10,917 nt of DNA from an uncultured Oscillospiraceae bacterium (GCA_934661135.1 CAKUJA010000070.1:1-10917), one strand, 5' to 3'. Positions 1 to 6,013 are shown, counted from the first letter of the stretch. The notes: a model not told the origin generated them from the sequence alone. Numbers and translations: made by a program.

Positions 1-138
1 CCCGTCCAGCTTTTCAAACTTAAAAAGCTTGAAAAGCTGCTTGATTGAACGCGAAGGGGGCTCTTTGCCCCCTTCAATCTTTCCCTGCGACTCTGTCGCG
101 AAACTGCATTTCATCGTTTTTTAACAGTCTCCAAAAGC
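1..138 (+). repeat. Dispersed intergenic repeat, copy 1
   Basis: This is the first of two copies of a ~137-nt non-coding repeat; the other is at 2925-3060 in the same orientation. Three hairpins can be drawn. One is at 8-38 (14-nt arms, 3-nt loop, one A/C mismatch). One is at 53-75 (perfect 9-bp stem GAAGGGGGC/GCCCCCTTC). A short one is at 87-99 (GCGAC/GTCGC). A terminator-type hairpin follows directly at 133-165. The copy touches the left edge of the window, so it may extend further left. Short open frames starting at a TTG in the repeat exist in both copies but look fortuitous. I do not recognise the family; a REP/MITE-like element or a structured RNA are both possible. Confidence 0.85.
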
Positions 139-165
139 ACGGACTCTTTGAAGTCCGTGCTTTTT
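133..165 (-). terminator. Bidirectional terminator after the xerC-type gene
   Basis: Stem AAAAGCACGGACT (133-145) pairs with AGTCCGTGCTTTT (152-164) around a 6-nt loop. A-tracts and T-tracts flank both sides, so it can work in either direction. It lies directly downstream of the minus-strand recombinase stop codon (167-169) and directly after the repeat on the plus strand. Confidence 0.85.
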
Positions 166-166
166 A

Positions 167-1159
167 TCATGGTTTTTCCAGCTTGAATTTGGAGAGGGGA
201 TTGGCCTCGGCAGCAATCTTCTTATCGGTATTCTCGATGTGCGTATAGATCTGCGTGGTGTTCAGGTTTTCATGGCCGAGAACTTCCTGCAGCGTTTTCA
301 GGTCAACGCCGTTCGCCAGCATGAGCGTCGCCGCAGTGTGCCGCAGCTTATGCGCGGAAAACTGCGTGGGATCCAGTCCCGCCTCCAGCAGATACTTTTT
401 GACCAGCCGGTGCACGGCGCTGACACTGATCCGGTTGTGGTCGCGGGACCCGAACAGCGCCTTATTATCGCTCAGAACGATCTGCTTGCGCTCAACCATA
501 TAGCGGTCGATGGCTTCCCGGCAGGCGGAACCCATGTAGACGATGCGCTCCTTATTGCCCTTGCCGACGACGCGGATGCGGTCATCGTAGACGTCGGTCA
601 GGTTCAGACCTACCAGCTCGGCGCGGCGAATGCCGCAGTTGAGAAACAGCATCAAAATTGCAAAGTCACGCGTTTGATTTGGGCCGCTGACGGCATGGAG
701 CAGGGAAGTGGACTCCTCGAGCGTCAGGTATTTCGGCAGGCTTTTCCGAATTTTCGGAAATTCGATGTCTTTGACCGGATTTTCTGTAATTTGTTTGGTG
801 CTGACCGTCAGATACTTGTAAAAAGACTTGATTGCGGAGAGCTTTCGCGCACGGGACGCCGTTGAAATTCCTTGGGTGTCCGATTCCGGATTTTCCCGGT
901 CATTCGACAGATAGGACAGGAAATCGAAAATTTCCGACGTTTTGACCGTCGCCAGAAATGCCGCGTCGATGTCCTTGATCGGAATATCCTCCAAAGGCGT
1001 GTTGTAGGGCATTTCGTTACGCGTCAGCTTCAAAAAACGCAAAAACATCCGCAGATCAAGATAATATTCCGCGACCGTGCGTTTTGACTGGCCTTTAATT
1101 GTTTCGTGATACGAGAGAAAATCCCGCAAAATCTGCGGTGCATCTTGATAACGTTCCAT
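167..1159 (-). CDS. xerC: Tyrosine recombinase, XerC/XerD type
   Basis: The product is 330 residues and belongs to the phage-integrase/Xer tyrosine recombinase family, which cuts and rejoins DNA through a covalent tyrosine intermediate; Xer proteins resolve chromosome dimers at dif. An N-terminal SAM-like core-binding domain covers about residues 5-120. The catalytic domain has Arg178 (GIRRAEL), Lys200 (VVGKGNKER), His270 and Arg273 (AHKLRHTAA), His296 (LGHEN) and nucleophile Tyr305 (TTQIYTH). All six expected residues are present, so it should be active. I chose the ATG at 1159 because AAAGGA lies just upstream; an in-frame upstream ATG at 1243 would add 28 residues but falls in a palindrome. 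It is about 30 residues longer than typical XerC, with an insertion near residues 85-100, as I remember from clostridial XerC. It is outside the putative prophage on the right, so it is probably the host enzyme. XerC versus XerD versus an integrase of another element cannot be settled here. Confidence 0.88.
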   Translation of the reverse strand: MERYQDAPQILRDFLSYHETIKGQSKRTVAEYYLDLRMFLRFLKLTRNEMPYNTPLEDIPIKDIDAAFLATVKTSEIFDFLSYLSNDRENPESDTQGISTASRARKLSAIKSFYKYLTVSTKQITENPVKDIEFPKIRKSLPKYLTLEESTSLLHAVSGPNQTRDFAILMLFLNCGIRRAELVGLNLTDVYDDRIRVVGKGNKERIVYMGSACREAIDRYMVERKQIVLSDNKALFGSRDHNRISVSAVHRLVKKYLLEAGLDPTQFSAHKLRHTAATLMLANGVDLKTLQEVLGHENLNTTQIYTHIENTDKKIAAEANPLSKFKLEKP

Positions 1160-1232
1160 GAAGAATCCTTTCAGTGGGCGCAAACGGAAAGGGGCGCACA
1201 GGCGAGAGCAGTCATTGAACTGCTGGAGTTGG

Positions 1233-1280
1233 CGCCCATCCAACGCAACAAAATAAAAATTTTGTTGCGTTGGATGGGCG
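1233..1280. repeat. Perfect 22-bp inverted repeat, 4-nt loop
   Basis: Arms at 1233-1254 and 1259-1280 are exact reverse complements around the loop AAAA. On the plus strand four T follow (1281-1284), so it could be a weak terminator in that direction. On the minus strand (the xerC direction) no T-tract follows. The hairpin lies in the xerC leader, 73 nt before the chosen start. It could alternatively be a recombinase-related or mobile-element end. Confidence 0.9.
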
Positions 1281-1325
1281 TTTTCAGGAAATGCGGAAAC
1301 AACGTATCTCCAGTTTCGTATCTCC

Positions 1326-1369
1326 TTGAGTTTACTTGCTCTACGGCTTGAATTGACTTGCTCTACGGC
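1326..1369. repeat. Tandem direct repeat, 2 x 22 bp
   Basis: The two units, 1326-1347 and 1348-1369, are directly adjacent and differ at two positions; both end in ACTTGCTCTACGGC. Just left of them, CGTATCTCC occurs at 1303-1311 and 1317-1325, a 14-bp periodicity. The arrangement may be an array of protein-binding sites or a slippage product. Confidence 0.85.
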
Positions 1370-1613
1370 GCTGCTGTCGCTTGGACATTTGCTGGGGGTG
1401 TTTCGCCGCTTTGCTTTTCCTACGCTGCCGTGCTACGACCTGTTTGAGGTTTTCTTTGCACCTGCTTCAGCGCCATTTGAATTATGGCAACACCGCACAA
1501 TTCGGCACGCAGATTCGGTGAGCGCTTTTTCGTCAAGCCAAGCTTTTCAAACCGCATGATTGGCGGAAAAGATCCGACGAAGCGCGCGGGCGCTGTTCTG
1601 TGAACTTCTTTTT

Positions 1614-1642
1614 ATTATACTCAGCCGCGGCTGAATGGTCAA
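1614..1642 (-). promoter_or_regulatory. Consensus sigma-A promoter with palindromic operator in the spacer, reading toward xerC
   Basis: On the minus strand TTGACC (1642-1637), a 17-nt spacer and TATAAT (1619-1614) form a near-perfect vegetative promoter. The spacer contains a perfect 14-bp palindrome TCAGCCGCGGCTGA (1621-1634). A dyad between -35 and -10 is a classical place for a repressor site. The expected start of transcription is near 1607. Confidence 0.75.
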
Positions 1643-1800
1643 GCAAGTGATCGTTCAAGTCCCATTTGGCAGTCTTGAAATTTTACATAATTTATCATAT
1701 TTTTATAAAATCGTTTGATGTTTTTCTTCCGTTTGTGATGTTTTTCCTTGTTTTTTGTGCTTGTTGTCCTGCATTTCGCGGAAATCAAGTAAAAAACAAC
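1643..1800. other. AT-rich intergenic DNA between divergent promoters
   Basis: No gene is supported here. There is an imperfect direct repeat, CGTTTGATGTTTTTC at 1712 and CGTTTGTGATGTTTTTC at 1730, upstream of the pfkA promoter, which could bind a regulator. An open frame on the minus strand (1836-1639) overlaps both promoters and looks accidental. Confidence 0.5.
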
Positions 1801-1829
1801 TTTACTTTTTTCAGATACTATGATATAAT
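1801..1829 (+). promoter_or_regulatory. pfkA promoter
   Basis: TTTACT (1801-1806), 17 nt, TATAAT (1824-1829), with a TG one base before the -10. The start of transcription would be near 1836, giving a leader of ~27 nt with the purine-rich ribosome binding site GAGAGGG before the ATG at 1863. Confidence 0.8.
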
Positions 1830-1862
1830 GAAGCAAATTTTTTAATTAGAGAGGGTGCTTTT

Positions 1863-2846
1863 ATGGGTTATGCCGTGAAACGAATTGGCGTATTGACTTC
1901 CGGCGGAGACTCGCCCGGCATGAATGCGGCAGTTCGTGCGGTGGTGCGTACCGCAGACCTGCTTGGAATCGACTGCATTGGCATTCGCCGTGGTTATAAC
2001 GGTCTTATCAACGGCGACTTCGTTCGTCTGGATGCAGACAGCGTTTCGCACATCATCAATCGCGGCGGCACAATTCTCTACACCGCGCGCAGCGAGGAGT
2101 TCCCAACAGAAGAAGGTCAGAAAAAGGCTGTCGCCACCTGCAAGCTGCTGGGTCTGGACGGCATTGTCGCCATGGGCGGCGACGGCACGTTCCGCGGCCT
2201 GCTGGAGCTTTCCAAGCATGGTATCTCGGTCGTCGGCGTTCCGGCAACGATCGACAACGATATTAGCTGCACCGACTACACCATTGGCTTTGACACCGCA
2301 GCCAACACCGCTGTTGAAGCGATTGACCGTCTGCGCGACACGATGCAGTCGCACGAGCGCTGCTCCGTCGTCGAGGTCATGGGCCGCAACGCGGGTCATC
2401 TGGCGCTCTATGTCGGCCTTGCAACCGGTGCAACTGCCGTTTTGGTTCCGGAAAAGGAATTCATCTTTGAGCGCGACGTCGTCGAGCGGATTCGCCTGGC
2501 GCGTCTGAGCGGCAAAACACACTATATGATCATCGTTGCAGAAGGCGCGGGCAGCGCGATGGAGATCGGCGAGCAGATCCACGAAGCGCTCGGCCTTGAC
2601 CCGCGTGTGACCATTCTCGGCCACATCCAGCGCGGCGGCACCCCCTCCGCGCGCGACCGCGTGATGGCAACCAACATGGGTTACCACGCCGTGATGGCAC
2701 TGGCCGAGGGCAAGACGAACCGCGTCATCTGCTCGCAAGCTGGCAAAATGGTCGACCTCGACATCATCGAAGGTCTTGAGATGAAAAAGAACCTGGATTC
2801 GCAGCAATATGAAGCGATGGAGGCCATGACCGGTATCGGTAACTGA
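1863..2846 (+). CDS. pfkA: ATP-dependent 6-phosphofructokinase
   Basis: The product is 327 residues, close to the ~320 of bacterial PfkA. It phosphorylates fructose 6-phosphate to fructose 1,6-bisphosphate, the committed step of glycolysis, as a cytosolic homotetramer. Visible motifs are the nucleotide loop GGDSPGMNA (14-22), GGDGTF (105-110), the catalytic PATIDND (127-133, Asp131 as base), MGRNAGH (173-179), EGAG (227-230) and GHIQRGGTPSARDR (253-266, substrate binding). The Gly in GGDGT and the absence of Lys before TIDND point to ATP rather than pyrophosphate as phosphate donor; Ala128 replaces the usual Gly there, a mild variation. It has its own promoter and terminator. No pyruvate kinase gene follows, although pfkA-pyk pairs are common in Firmicutes. 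Confidence 0.96.
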   Translation: MGYAVKRIGVLTSGGDSPGMNAAVRAVVRTADLLGIDCIGIRRGYNGLINGDFVRLDADSVSHIINRGGTILYTARSEEFPTEEGQKKAVATCKLLGLDGIVAMGGDGTFRGLLELSKHGISVVGVPATIDNDISCTDYTIGFDTAANTAVEAIDRLRDTMQSHERCSVVEVMGRNAGHLALYVGLATGATAVLVPEKEFIFERDVVERIRLARLSGKTHYMIIVAEGAGSAMEIGEQIHEALGLDPRVTILGHIQRGGTPSARDRVMATNMGYHAVMALAEGKTNRVICSQAGKMVDLDIIEGLEMKKNLDSQQYEAMEAMTGIGN

Positions 2847-2863
2847 CCTCTCCCCTTTCCAAG

Positions 2864-2892
2864 GCGCCGCCGGATTTCCCGGCGGCGCTTTT
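2864..2892 (+). terminator. pfkA terminator
   Basis: A perfect 10-bp GC-rich stem (2864-2873 with 2879-2888), loop ATTTC, followed by TTTT. It starts 18 nt after the pfkA stop. The same 29 bases recur exactly at 3059-3087. Confidence 0.9.
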
Positions 2893-2924
2893 CAGCGTGT
2901 CGAAAAAGGCTTTTCGCCCCGCTG

Positions 2925-3060
2925 CCCGTCCAGTTTTTCAAACGTATCAAGTTTGAAAAACTGCTTGATTGAACGCGAAGGGGGCGCTTTGCCCCTTCAC
3001 TCTTCCCCCGCGACTCTATCGCAAAACTGCATTCCAGCGTTTTTTGACAGTCCCAAAAGC
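2925..3060 (+). repeat. Dispersed intergenic repeat, copy 2
   Basis: This is the same element as 1-138, roughly 80-85% identical by eye. The first hairpin is AGTTTTTCAAAC (2932-2943) with GTTTGAAAAACT (2951-2962), a perfect 12-bp stem. Compared with copy 1, a C-to-T change in the left arm is matched by G-to-A in the right arm, so pairing is kept. The second hairpin keeps GAAGGGG/CCCCTTC (2977-2983, 2992-2998) and the third keeps GCGA/TCGC (3010-3022). Like copy 1 it ends in CCAAAAGC, immediately followed by a terminator hairpin. It separates pfkA from the small gene at 3155. Confidence 0.85.
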
Positions 3061-3089
3061 GCCGCCGGATTTCCCGGCGGCGCTTTTTT
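3059..3089 (+). terminator. Second, identical terminator hairpin
   Basis: Stem 3059-3068 with 3074-3083 followed by six T. Its first 29 bases are identical to those at 2864-2892, 195 nt upstream. It has no gene of its own directly upstream, only the repeat, so it is probably a duplicated pfkA terminator. Confidence 0.85.
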
Positions 3090-3154
3090 CTGTCATACCG
3101 GTCTGCGCTCCGGCATATACTGATTGGGTAGTGACTGCAAAAGGAGGGAACAAC

Positions 3155-3238
3155 ATGGATGCATTTCGCATTGATTCGCGCGGTGACGTGGACGATCTGA
3201 TCTTCGCGGAGCTGGACTACGAGATCAGCAGCCGATAG
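3155..3238 (+). CDS. Small acidic protein, 27 residues, unknown
   Basis: The frame codes for 27 residues beginning MDAFRIDSRG, rich in Asp/Glu. Translation is supported by a strong AAGGAGGG (3141-3148) spaced six bases before the ATG. A possible -10 TATACT (3116-3121) lies upstream with only a poor -35. The gene sits alone between a terminator at 3059-3089 and a matching one at 3322-3347, so it looks like an independent unit. It has no membrane segment, Cys pair or signal peptide. I know no family for it. It is too short for ordinary gene finders and may be overlooked in related genomes. Confidence 0.55.
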   Translation: MDAFRIDSRGDVDDLIFAELDYEISSR

Positions 3239-3321
3239 GCTCGCGCTTCTGAAGCTCGATTTCAAAAGACATACGCCCGAAGCCCGGCAAATTGGGTTTA
3301 CACAATCGAAGGAATTTTCCC

Positions 3322-3350
3322 AAAAGGCACGCATCCGCGTGCCTTTTCCC
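3322..3350 (+). terminator. Terminator after the 27-residue gene
   Basis: AAAAGGCACGC (3322-3332) pairs with GCGTGCCTTTT (3337-3347) around ATCC, running into T-rich sequence. The prfB promoter starts directly after it. Confidence 0.8.
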
Positions 3351-3352
3351 TC

Positions 3353-3381
3353 TTTACAGGCCGCTGTTTTTTCGCTATAAT
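3353..3381 (+). promoter_or_regulatory. prfB promoter
   Basis: TTTACA (3353-3358), 17 nt, TATAAT (3376-3381). The expected transcript start is near 3387, only about 30 nt before the prfB ATG at 3417. Confidence 0.8.
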
Positions 3382-3416
3382 ACCATAGATAATGATTGGA
3401 AGCGTGGTTACAACAG

Positions 3417-4544
3417 ATGATTGAATTTGATGAATACAAAGTAAAGCTGAACAACATTCAACCGAAGCTGAAGGAATTGGCTTCTTCGCTGAACATTGAG
3501 GAATGCAAGGTCGATCTCGACCGGCTGCACGCGCAGATCGAGTCTGAAGGCTTCTGGGACAACGCCGATACAGCGCAGAAGGTCACGCGTCAGGCCAGTC
3601 AGCTCGAAGCGAAGATTGAGCGCTATGAGAAGATGTGCGCCCACTGGGATGACCTGATGACGATCTGCGAAATGGCCATCGAGGAAAACGACGACTCGAT
3701 GCTGGACGAGCTGGTCGAGGGCTACAAGTCCCTTGAGGAAGAAATGGAGAAGGAACGCCTTGAGACGCTGCTCTCCGGCGAATACGACAGCAACAACGCC
3801 ATTGTCTCCTTCCAGGCCGGCGCGGGCGGCACAGAAGCTCAGGACTGGGCGTCGATGCTCTACCGGATGTATACCCATTGGGTCGAAGCACACGGCTTCA
3901 CTTATAAAATTCTCGACTATCTCGACGGCGATGAGGCCGGGATCAAATCCGCCAGCATCCTTGTCGAGGGTACAAATGCCTACGGCTTGCTCAAGAGTGA
4001 GAACGGCGTCCACCGGCTGGTTCGCGTCTCCCCGTTCGACGCCAACGCGCGGCGGCAGACGTCGTTTGCTGCGGTGGAGGTCATCCCGGAGATCACCGAT
4101 GATTCCAAGGATGTGGAAATCCGTCCTGAGGACATCGAAATGCAGGTCTACCGCTCCTCCGGCGCGGGCGGCCAGCACATCAACAAGACCTCGTCCGCTG
4201 TGCGCCTGATTCACAAGCCGACCGGTATCGTTGTCTCCTGTCAGACGCAGCGTGACCAGTTCCAGAACAAGGAGACCTGTATGCGGATGCTGCGCTCGAA
4301 GCTCATTGAGATCAAGGAACGCGAGCATCTCGACAAGATCTCCGACATCAAGGGCACACAGCTCAAGATCGAGTGGGGCAGCCAGATCCGCAACTATGTC
4401 TTTATGCCCTATACGCTGGCAAAGGACACCCGAACCGGCTATGAAATGACCAACATCAACGCGGTCATGGACGGCGACCTCGATGGCTTCATCAACGCCT
4501 ACCTCACCTGTCTGGCCACAGGTAACTGGGTGACAAAATCTTAA
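3417..4544 (+). CDS. prfB: Peptide chain release factor 2
   Basis: RF2 reads UAA and UGA stop codons and triggers release of the finished peptide. The 375-residue product has the N-terminal helical domain, QAGAGGTEAQDWASML (133-148), the stop-codon-reading tripeptide SPF (205-207) and the catalytic GGQ (251-253 in SSGAGGQHINKTSS). SPF, rather than the PxT of RF1, identifies RF2. The classical +1 programmed frameshift near codon 25 (CTT TGA C) is absent: codons 25-26 read CTG AAC and the frame is continuous. I chose ATG 3417 because the protein then begins like other RF2s. A TTG at 3396 would add 7 residues. Neither has a well-placed Shine-Dalgarno sequence; GGAAG lies 14 nt upstream of the ATG. 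A 10-codon frame from 3392 ends in TGA inside the prfB start. Confidence 0.95.
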   Translation: MIEFDEYKVKLNNIQPKLKELASSLNIEECKVDLDRLHAQIESEGFWDNADTAQKVTRQASQLEAKIERYEKMCAHWDDLMTICEMAIEENDDSMLDELVEGYKSLEEEMEKERLETLLSGEYDSNNAIVSFQAGAGGTEAQDWASMLYRMYTHWVEAHGFTYKILDYLDGDEAGIKSASILVEGTNAYGLLKSENGVHRLVRVSPFDANARRQTSFAAVEVIPEITDDSKDVEIRPEDIEMQVYRSSGAGGQHINKTSSAVRLIHKPTGIVVSCQTQRDQFQNKETCMRMLRSKLIEIKEREHLDKISDIKGTQLKIEWGSQIRNYVFMPYTLAKDTRTGYEMTNINAVMDGDLDGFINAYLTCLATGNWVTKS

Positions 4545-4583
4545 AGGCTTGCCGCTTTTTTGGCAATTCTCCTTAAAAATCTC

Positions 4584-4612
4584 TTGCAATTCTGGGCAAA
4601 ATGTGGTATCAT
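4584..4612 (+). promoter_or_regulatory. secG promoter
   Basis: TTGCAA (4584-4589), 17 nt, TATCAT (4607-4612), leaving a leader of about 68 nt before secG. I see no clear terminator between prfB and this promoter, so some readthrough is possible. Confidence 0.65.
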
Positions 4613-4686
4613 TTTGTTTGCTGTGTAAGAATATTATCTCGGCGTGCCGTCTTGCCGATGAAGGGCGGCTGTAATTTGGAGGAATT

Positions 4687-4926
4687 ATGACTGCTCTGCA
4701 TATTGTTTTAACCGTTGTTCAGGTGATTCTCGCGCTTGTGCTCGTTGCGATCGTCACGATCCAGTCCGGCAAGAGCGCCGGCCTGTCCTCCGCCATCGGC
4801 GGCGGCAGCGGCGATAGCTTCCTTGCCAAGAACAAGTCCAAGGCGCTCGATGCCAAGCTCGCCCGCGCGACCAAGTGGATCGGCGCTGCGTTCCTGGTTT
4901 TGACGTTCGTGCTGAATCTGCTGTAA
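4687..4926 (+). CDS. secG: Protein translocase subunit SecG
   Basis: A 79-residue membrane protein of the SecYEG channel, which moves unfolded proteins across the cytoplasmic membrane. Two hydrophobic segments (about 3-22 and 60-79) flank a loop containing QSGKSAGLSSAIGGG (26-40), a variant of the family motif QxGKGAGLxxAxGGG. The length is typical (70-80). The start is set by GGAGG (4678-4682), 4 nt before the ATG. The gene has its own promoter and terminator. In many Firmicutes rnr and smpB follow secG; here spoIID converges instead. Confidence 0.95.
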   Translation: MTALHIVLTVVQVILALVLVAIVTIQSGKSAGLSSAIGGGSGDSFLAKNKSKALDAKLARATKWIGAAFLVLTFVLNLL

Positions 4927-4941
4927 TAACGTGCTGATGAT

Positions 4942-4973
4942 GCGTCTCAGGCTTCTGCCTGAGACGCTTTTTT
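4942..4973 (+). terminator. secG terminator overlapping the spoIID 3' end
   Basis: GCGTCTCAGGC (4942-4952) pairs with GCCTGAGACGC (4957-4967), loop TTCT, then six T. On the opposite strand the same bases encode the last codons of spoIID, whose stop is at 4947-4949. No T-tract follows in the minus direction, so it should only terminate secG. Confidence 0.9.
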
Positions 4974-5951
4974 GATGCTTGCTCCGCGGTAATAGTATTG
5001 CAGAATCGTGCGATAATCGAAACCGAGCTTCGCCATTGCGTTCGCACCGTACTGGCTCATCCCCACACGATGTCCGAAGCCATACACATGGAACACCACT
5101 CCCCTATCGGCGCAGTCAACGGTAAACTTCGTCGAGTTCAGTCCGAGCAGCGTACGCAGCTCCGTGCCGCTGAAGCGGACACCCCCAATTGTGATCGTGG
5201 CAACACCGCCGCCCTCGGTGTTGACCGTCTCGCCGAACCAATCCGCCGCACTGCCGTGCAGGTCTGCATCCGGCGCCGCCGATTGCAGCGCGCTGCGCAG
5301 ATCCTCCTCCGAATAGATGACTTCGCTCTCATAGCGAAGCGCGTCCTGCTCCCCCGGACTTTCTACCGCCTGCAAATACGGTACGTCCGTGCCCCAGACC
5401 GCGACGGCTGACTCCGTACTGCCGCCGGAGCAGGAGAAATAAACCGCTTCGATCGGCATGCCCTGATAGGTCAGGATTTCCCCCTCGGTCTCCTGCACGG
5501 CCGCAGCCGCCTTTTCGACATAGGTTGTATACGCCTCGCCATATTTCTCCCGCAGTCCCGTTTCCCCTGTCCACGCCTGGCAGCAGGCGGAATCCGCGCA
5601 GATGTCAGCGTTCTGGTGCTTCCCTGCCATGCGCTGACGCGCCAAAAACGTCCGCGCCGCCACTGCCTGCGCCGCAAGCGCTTCCGGCTCAAACGACGCC
5701 GGCATCTCCGAGAGCACCACCGCCGCCAGGTATGCATCCTCCTCTACGCACTGCACACCGTCAGCCGTCAGCAGCAAAACCTCCGCCGTACCCGTCTCCT
5801 GCGGCGCTGCGGCAGCTTCCGGCTCCGCGCTCTGTTCCGGCTGCTCAATCAGCAGCACCACCGGCTCCTGCTCCACCGAACGCTCCGAAGCGGTGGGCAA
5901 AAGCAGCACCGCCAGCGCGGAAAGAATGCTGCAAATCAGAATTGTTTTCAT
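4947..5951 (-). CDS. spoIID: Stage II sporulation protein D (SpoIID/LytB domain)
   Basis: SpoIID is a membrane-anchored lytic transglycosylase that acts with SpoIIM and SpoIIP to degrade septal peptidoglycan during engulfment of the forespore. The 334-residue product has an N-terminal membrane segment (about 4-20), a low-complexity Glu/Ala/Pro linker (23-58) and a SpoIID domain. Family motifs are SEMPASFEPEALAAQAVAAR (81-100) with catalytic Glu82, the Cys-rich zinc region (His112, Cys118, Cys123, Cys124), YFSCSGG (171-177) and GFGHRVGMSQYGA (291-303). B. subtilis SpoIID is of similar length. The ATG at 5951 has GGAGG 8 nt upstream; an in-frame GTG at 5960 is less likely. spoIIQ and spoIIID are not adjacent. 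A paralogous SpoIID-domain protein cannot be excluded. Confidence 0.9.
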   Translation of the reverse strand: MKTILICSILSALAVLLLPTASERSVEQEPVVLLIEQPEQSAEPEAAAAPQETGTAEVLLLTADGVQCVEEDAYLAAVVLSEMPASFEPEALAAQAVAARTFLARQRMAGKHQNADICADSACCQAWTGETGLREKYGEAYTTYVEKAAAAVQETEGEILTYQGMPIEAVYFSCSGGSTESAVAVWGTDVPYLQAVESPGEQDALRYESEVIYSEEDLRSALQSAAPDADLHGSAADWFGETVNTEGGGVATITIGGVRFSGTELRTLLGLNSTKFTVDCADRGVVFHVYGFGHRVGMSQYGANAMAKLGFDYRTILQYYYRGASIKKASQAEA

Positions 5952-5971
5952 TCGTACCACCTCCGTAGTCC

Positions 5972-5999
5972 AAGCCTATGCGCCATATCTGCGCCGTAT
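5972..5999 (-). promoter_or_regulatory. Possible sigma-E-type promoter of spoIID
   Basis: On the minus strand ATA, then 16 nt, then CATAGGCT lies just before the ribosome binding site of spoIID. The -10 element resembles the CATA start of sigma-E/K promoters, and spoIID is under sigma-E in B. subtilis. The match is partial and the leader would be only ~15 nt. Confidence 0.3.
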
Positions 6000-6013
6000 G
6001 ATTGACATAAAAC

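Larger units (their letters stand above)
1160..1607 (-). other. Long structured leader upstream of the recombinase gene
   Basis: About 450 nt separate the predicted promoter (-10 at 1614-1619) from the xerC start. I find no convincing gene here. Visible structures are a perfect 22-bp palindrome (1233-1280), a 2 x 22-bp tandem repeat (1326-1369), a 14-bp repeated unit (1303-1325) and an imperfect long hairpin (1522-1585). That hairpin pairs GCGC/GCGC, TTCGTC/GACGAA, CTTTT/AAAAG and CCGC/GCGG around small bulges. A 45-codon open frame on the minus strand (1557 to 1420) has no Shine-Dalgarno sequence and is not called. The region could be a regulatory 5' UTR, a small-RNA gene or a decayed gene; I recognise no known RNA family. 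Confidence 0.5.

Noticed and set aside
45..248. Frames beginning MNAKGALCP in both repeat copies (also at 2969)
   Set aside because: The shared peptide comes only from the repeated DNA; the frames diverge after it, start with TTG and read through hairpins, so they are not conserved proteins.
167..1159. The tyrosine recombinase as integrase of the right-hand prophage
   Set aside because: It lies outside the cotJC junction on the host side, 7 kb away with ordinary host genes between, and resembles host XerC.
1541..1552. 12-nt match AGCTTTTCAAAC to repeat copy 1 (8-19)
   Set aside because: No flanking similarity, so not a third copy of the repeat; probably chance.
1420..1557. 45-codon minus-strand frame MRFEKLGLTK... 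in the xerC leader
   Set aside because: No Shine-Dalgarno sequence, and its 5' part overlaps a bulged hairpin; kept only as a remark in the leader description.
1639..1836. 65-codon minus-strand frame rich in Lys
   Set aside because: It covers both divergent promoters, is AT-driven and has no ribosome binding site.
1842..2807. 321-codon open frame antisense to pfkA
   Set aside because: It lies entirely opposite a clear PfkA with all motifs; low-complexity Ala/Val/Asp composition is typical of an antisense frame of a GC-rich gene.
3408..4589. 393-codon open frame antisense to prfB
   Set aside because: It covers the whole of prfB on the other strand with no recognisable protein features; a codon-bias artefact.
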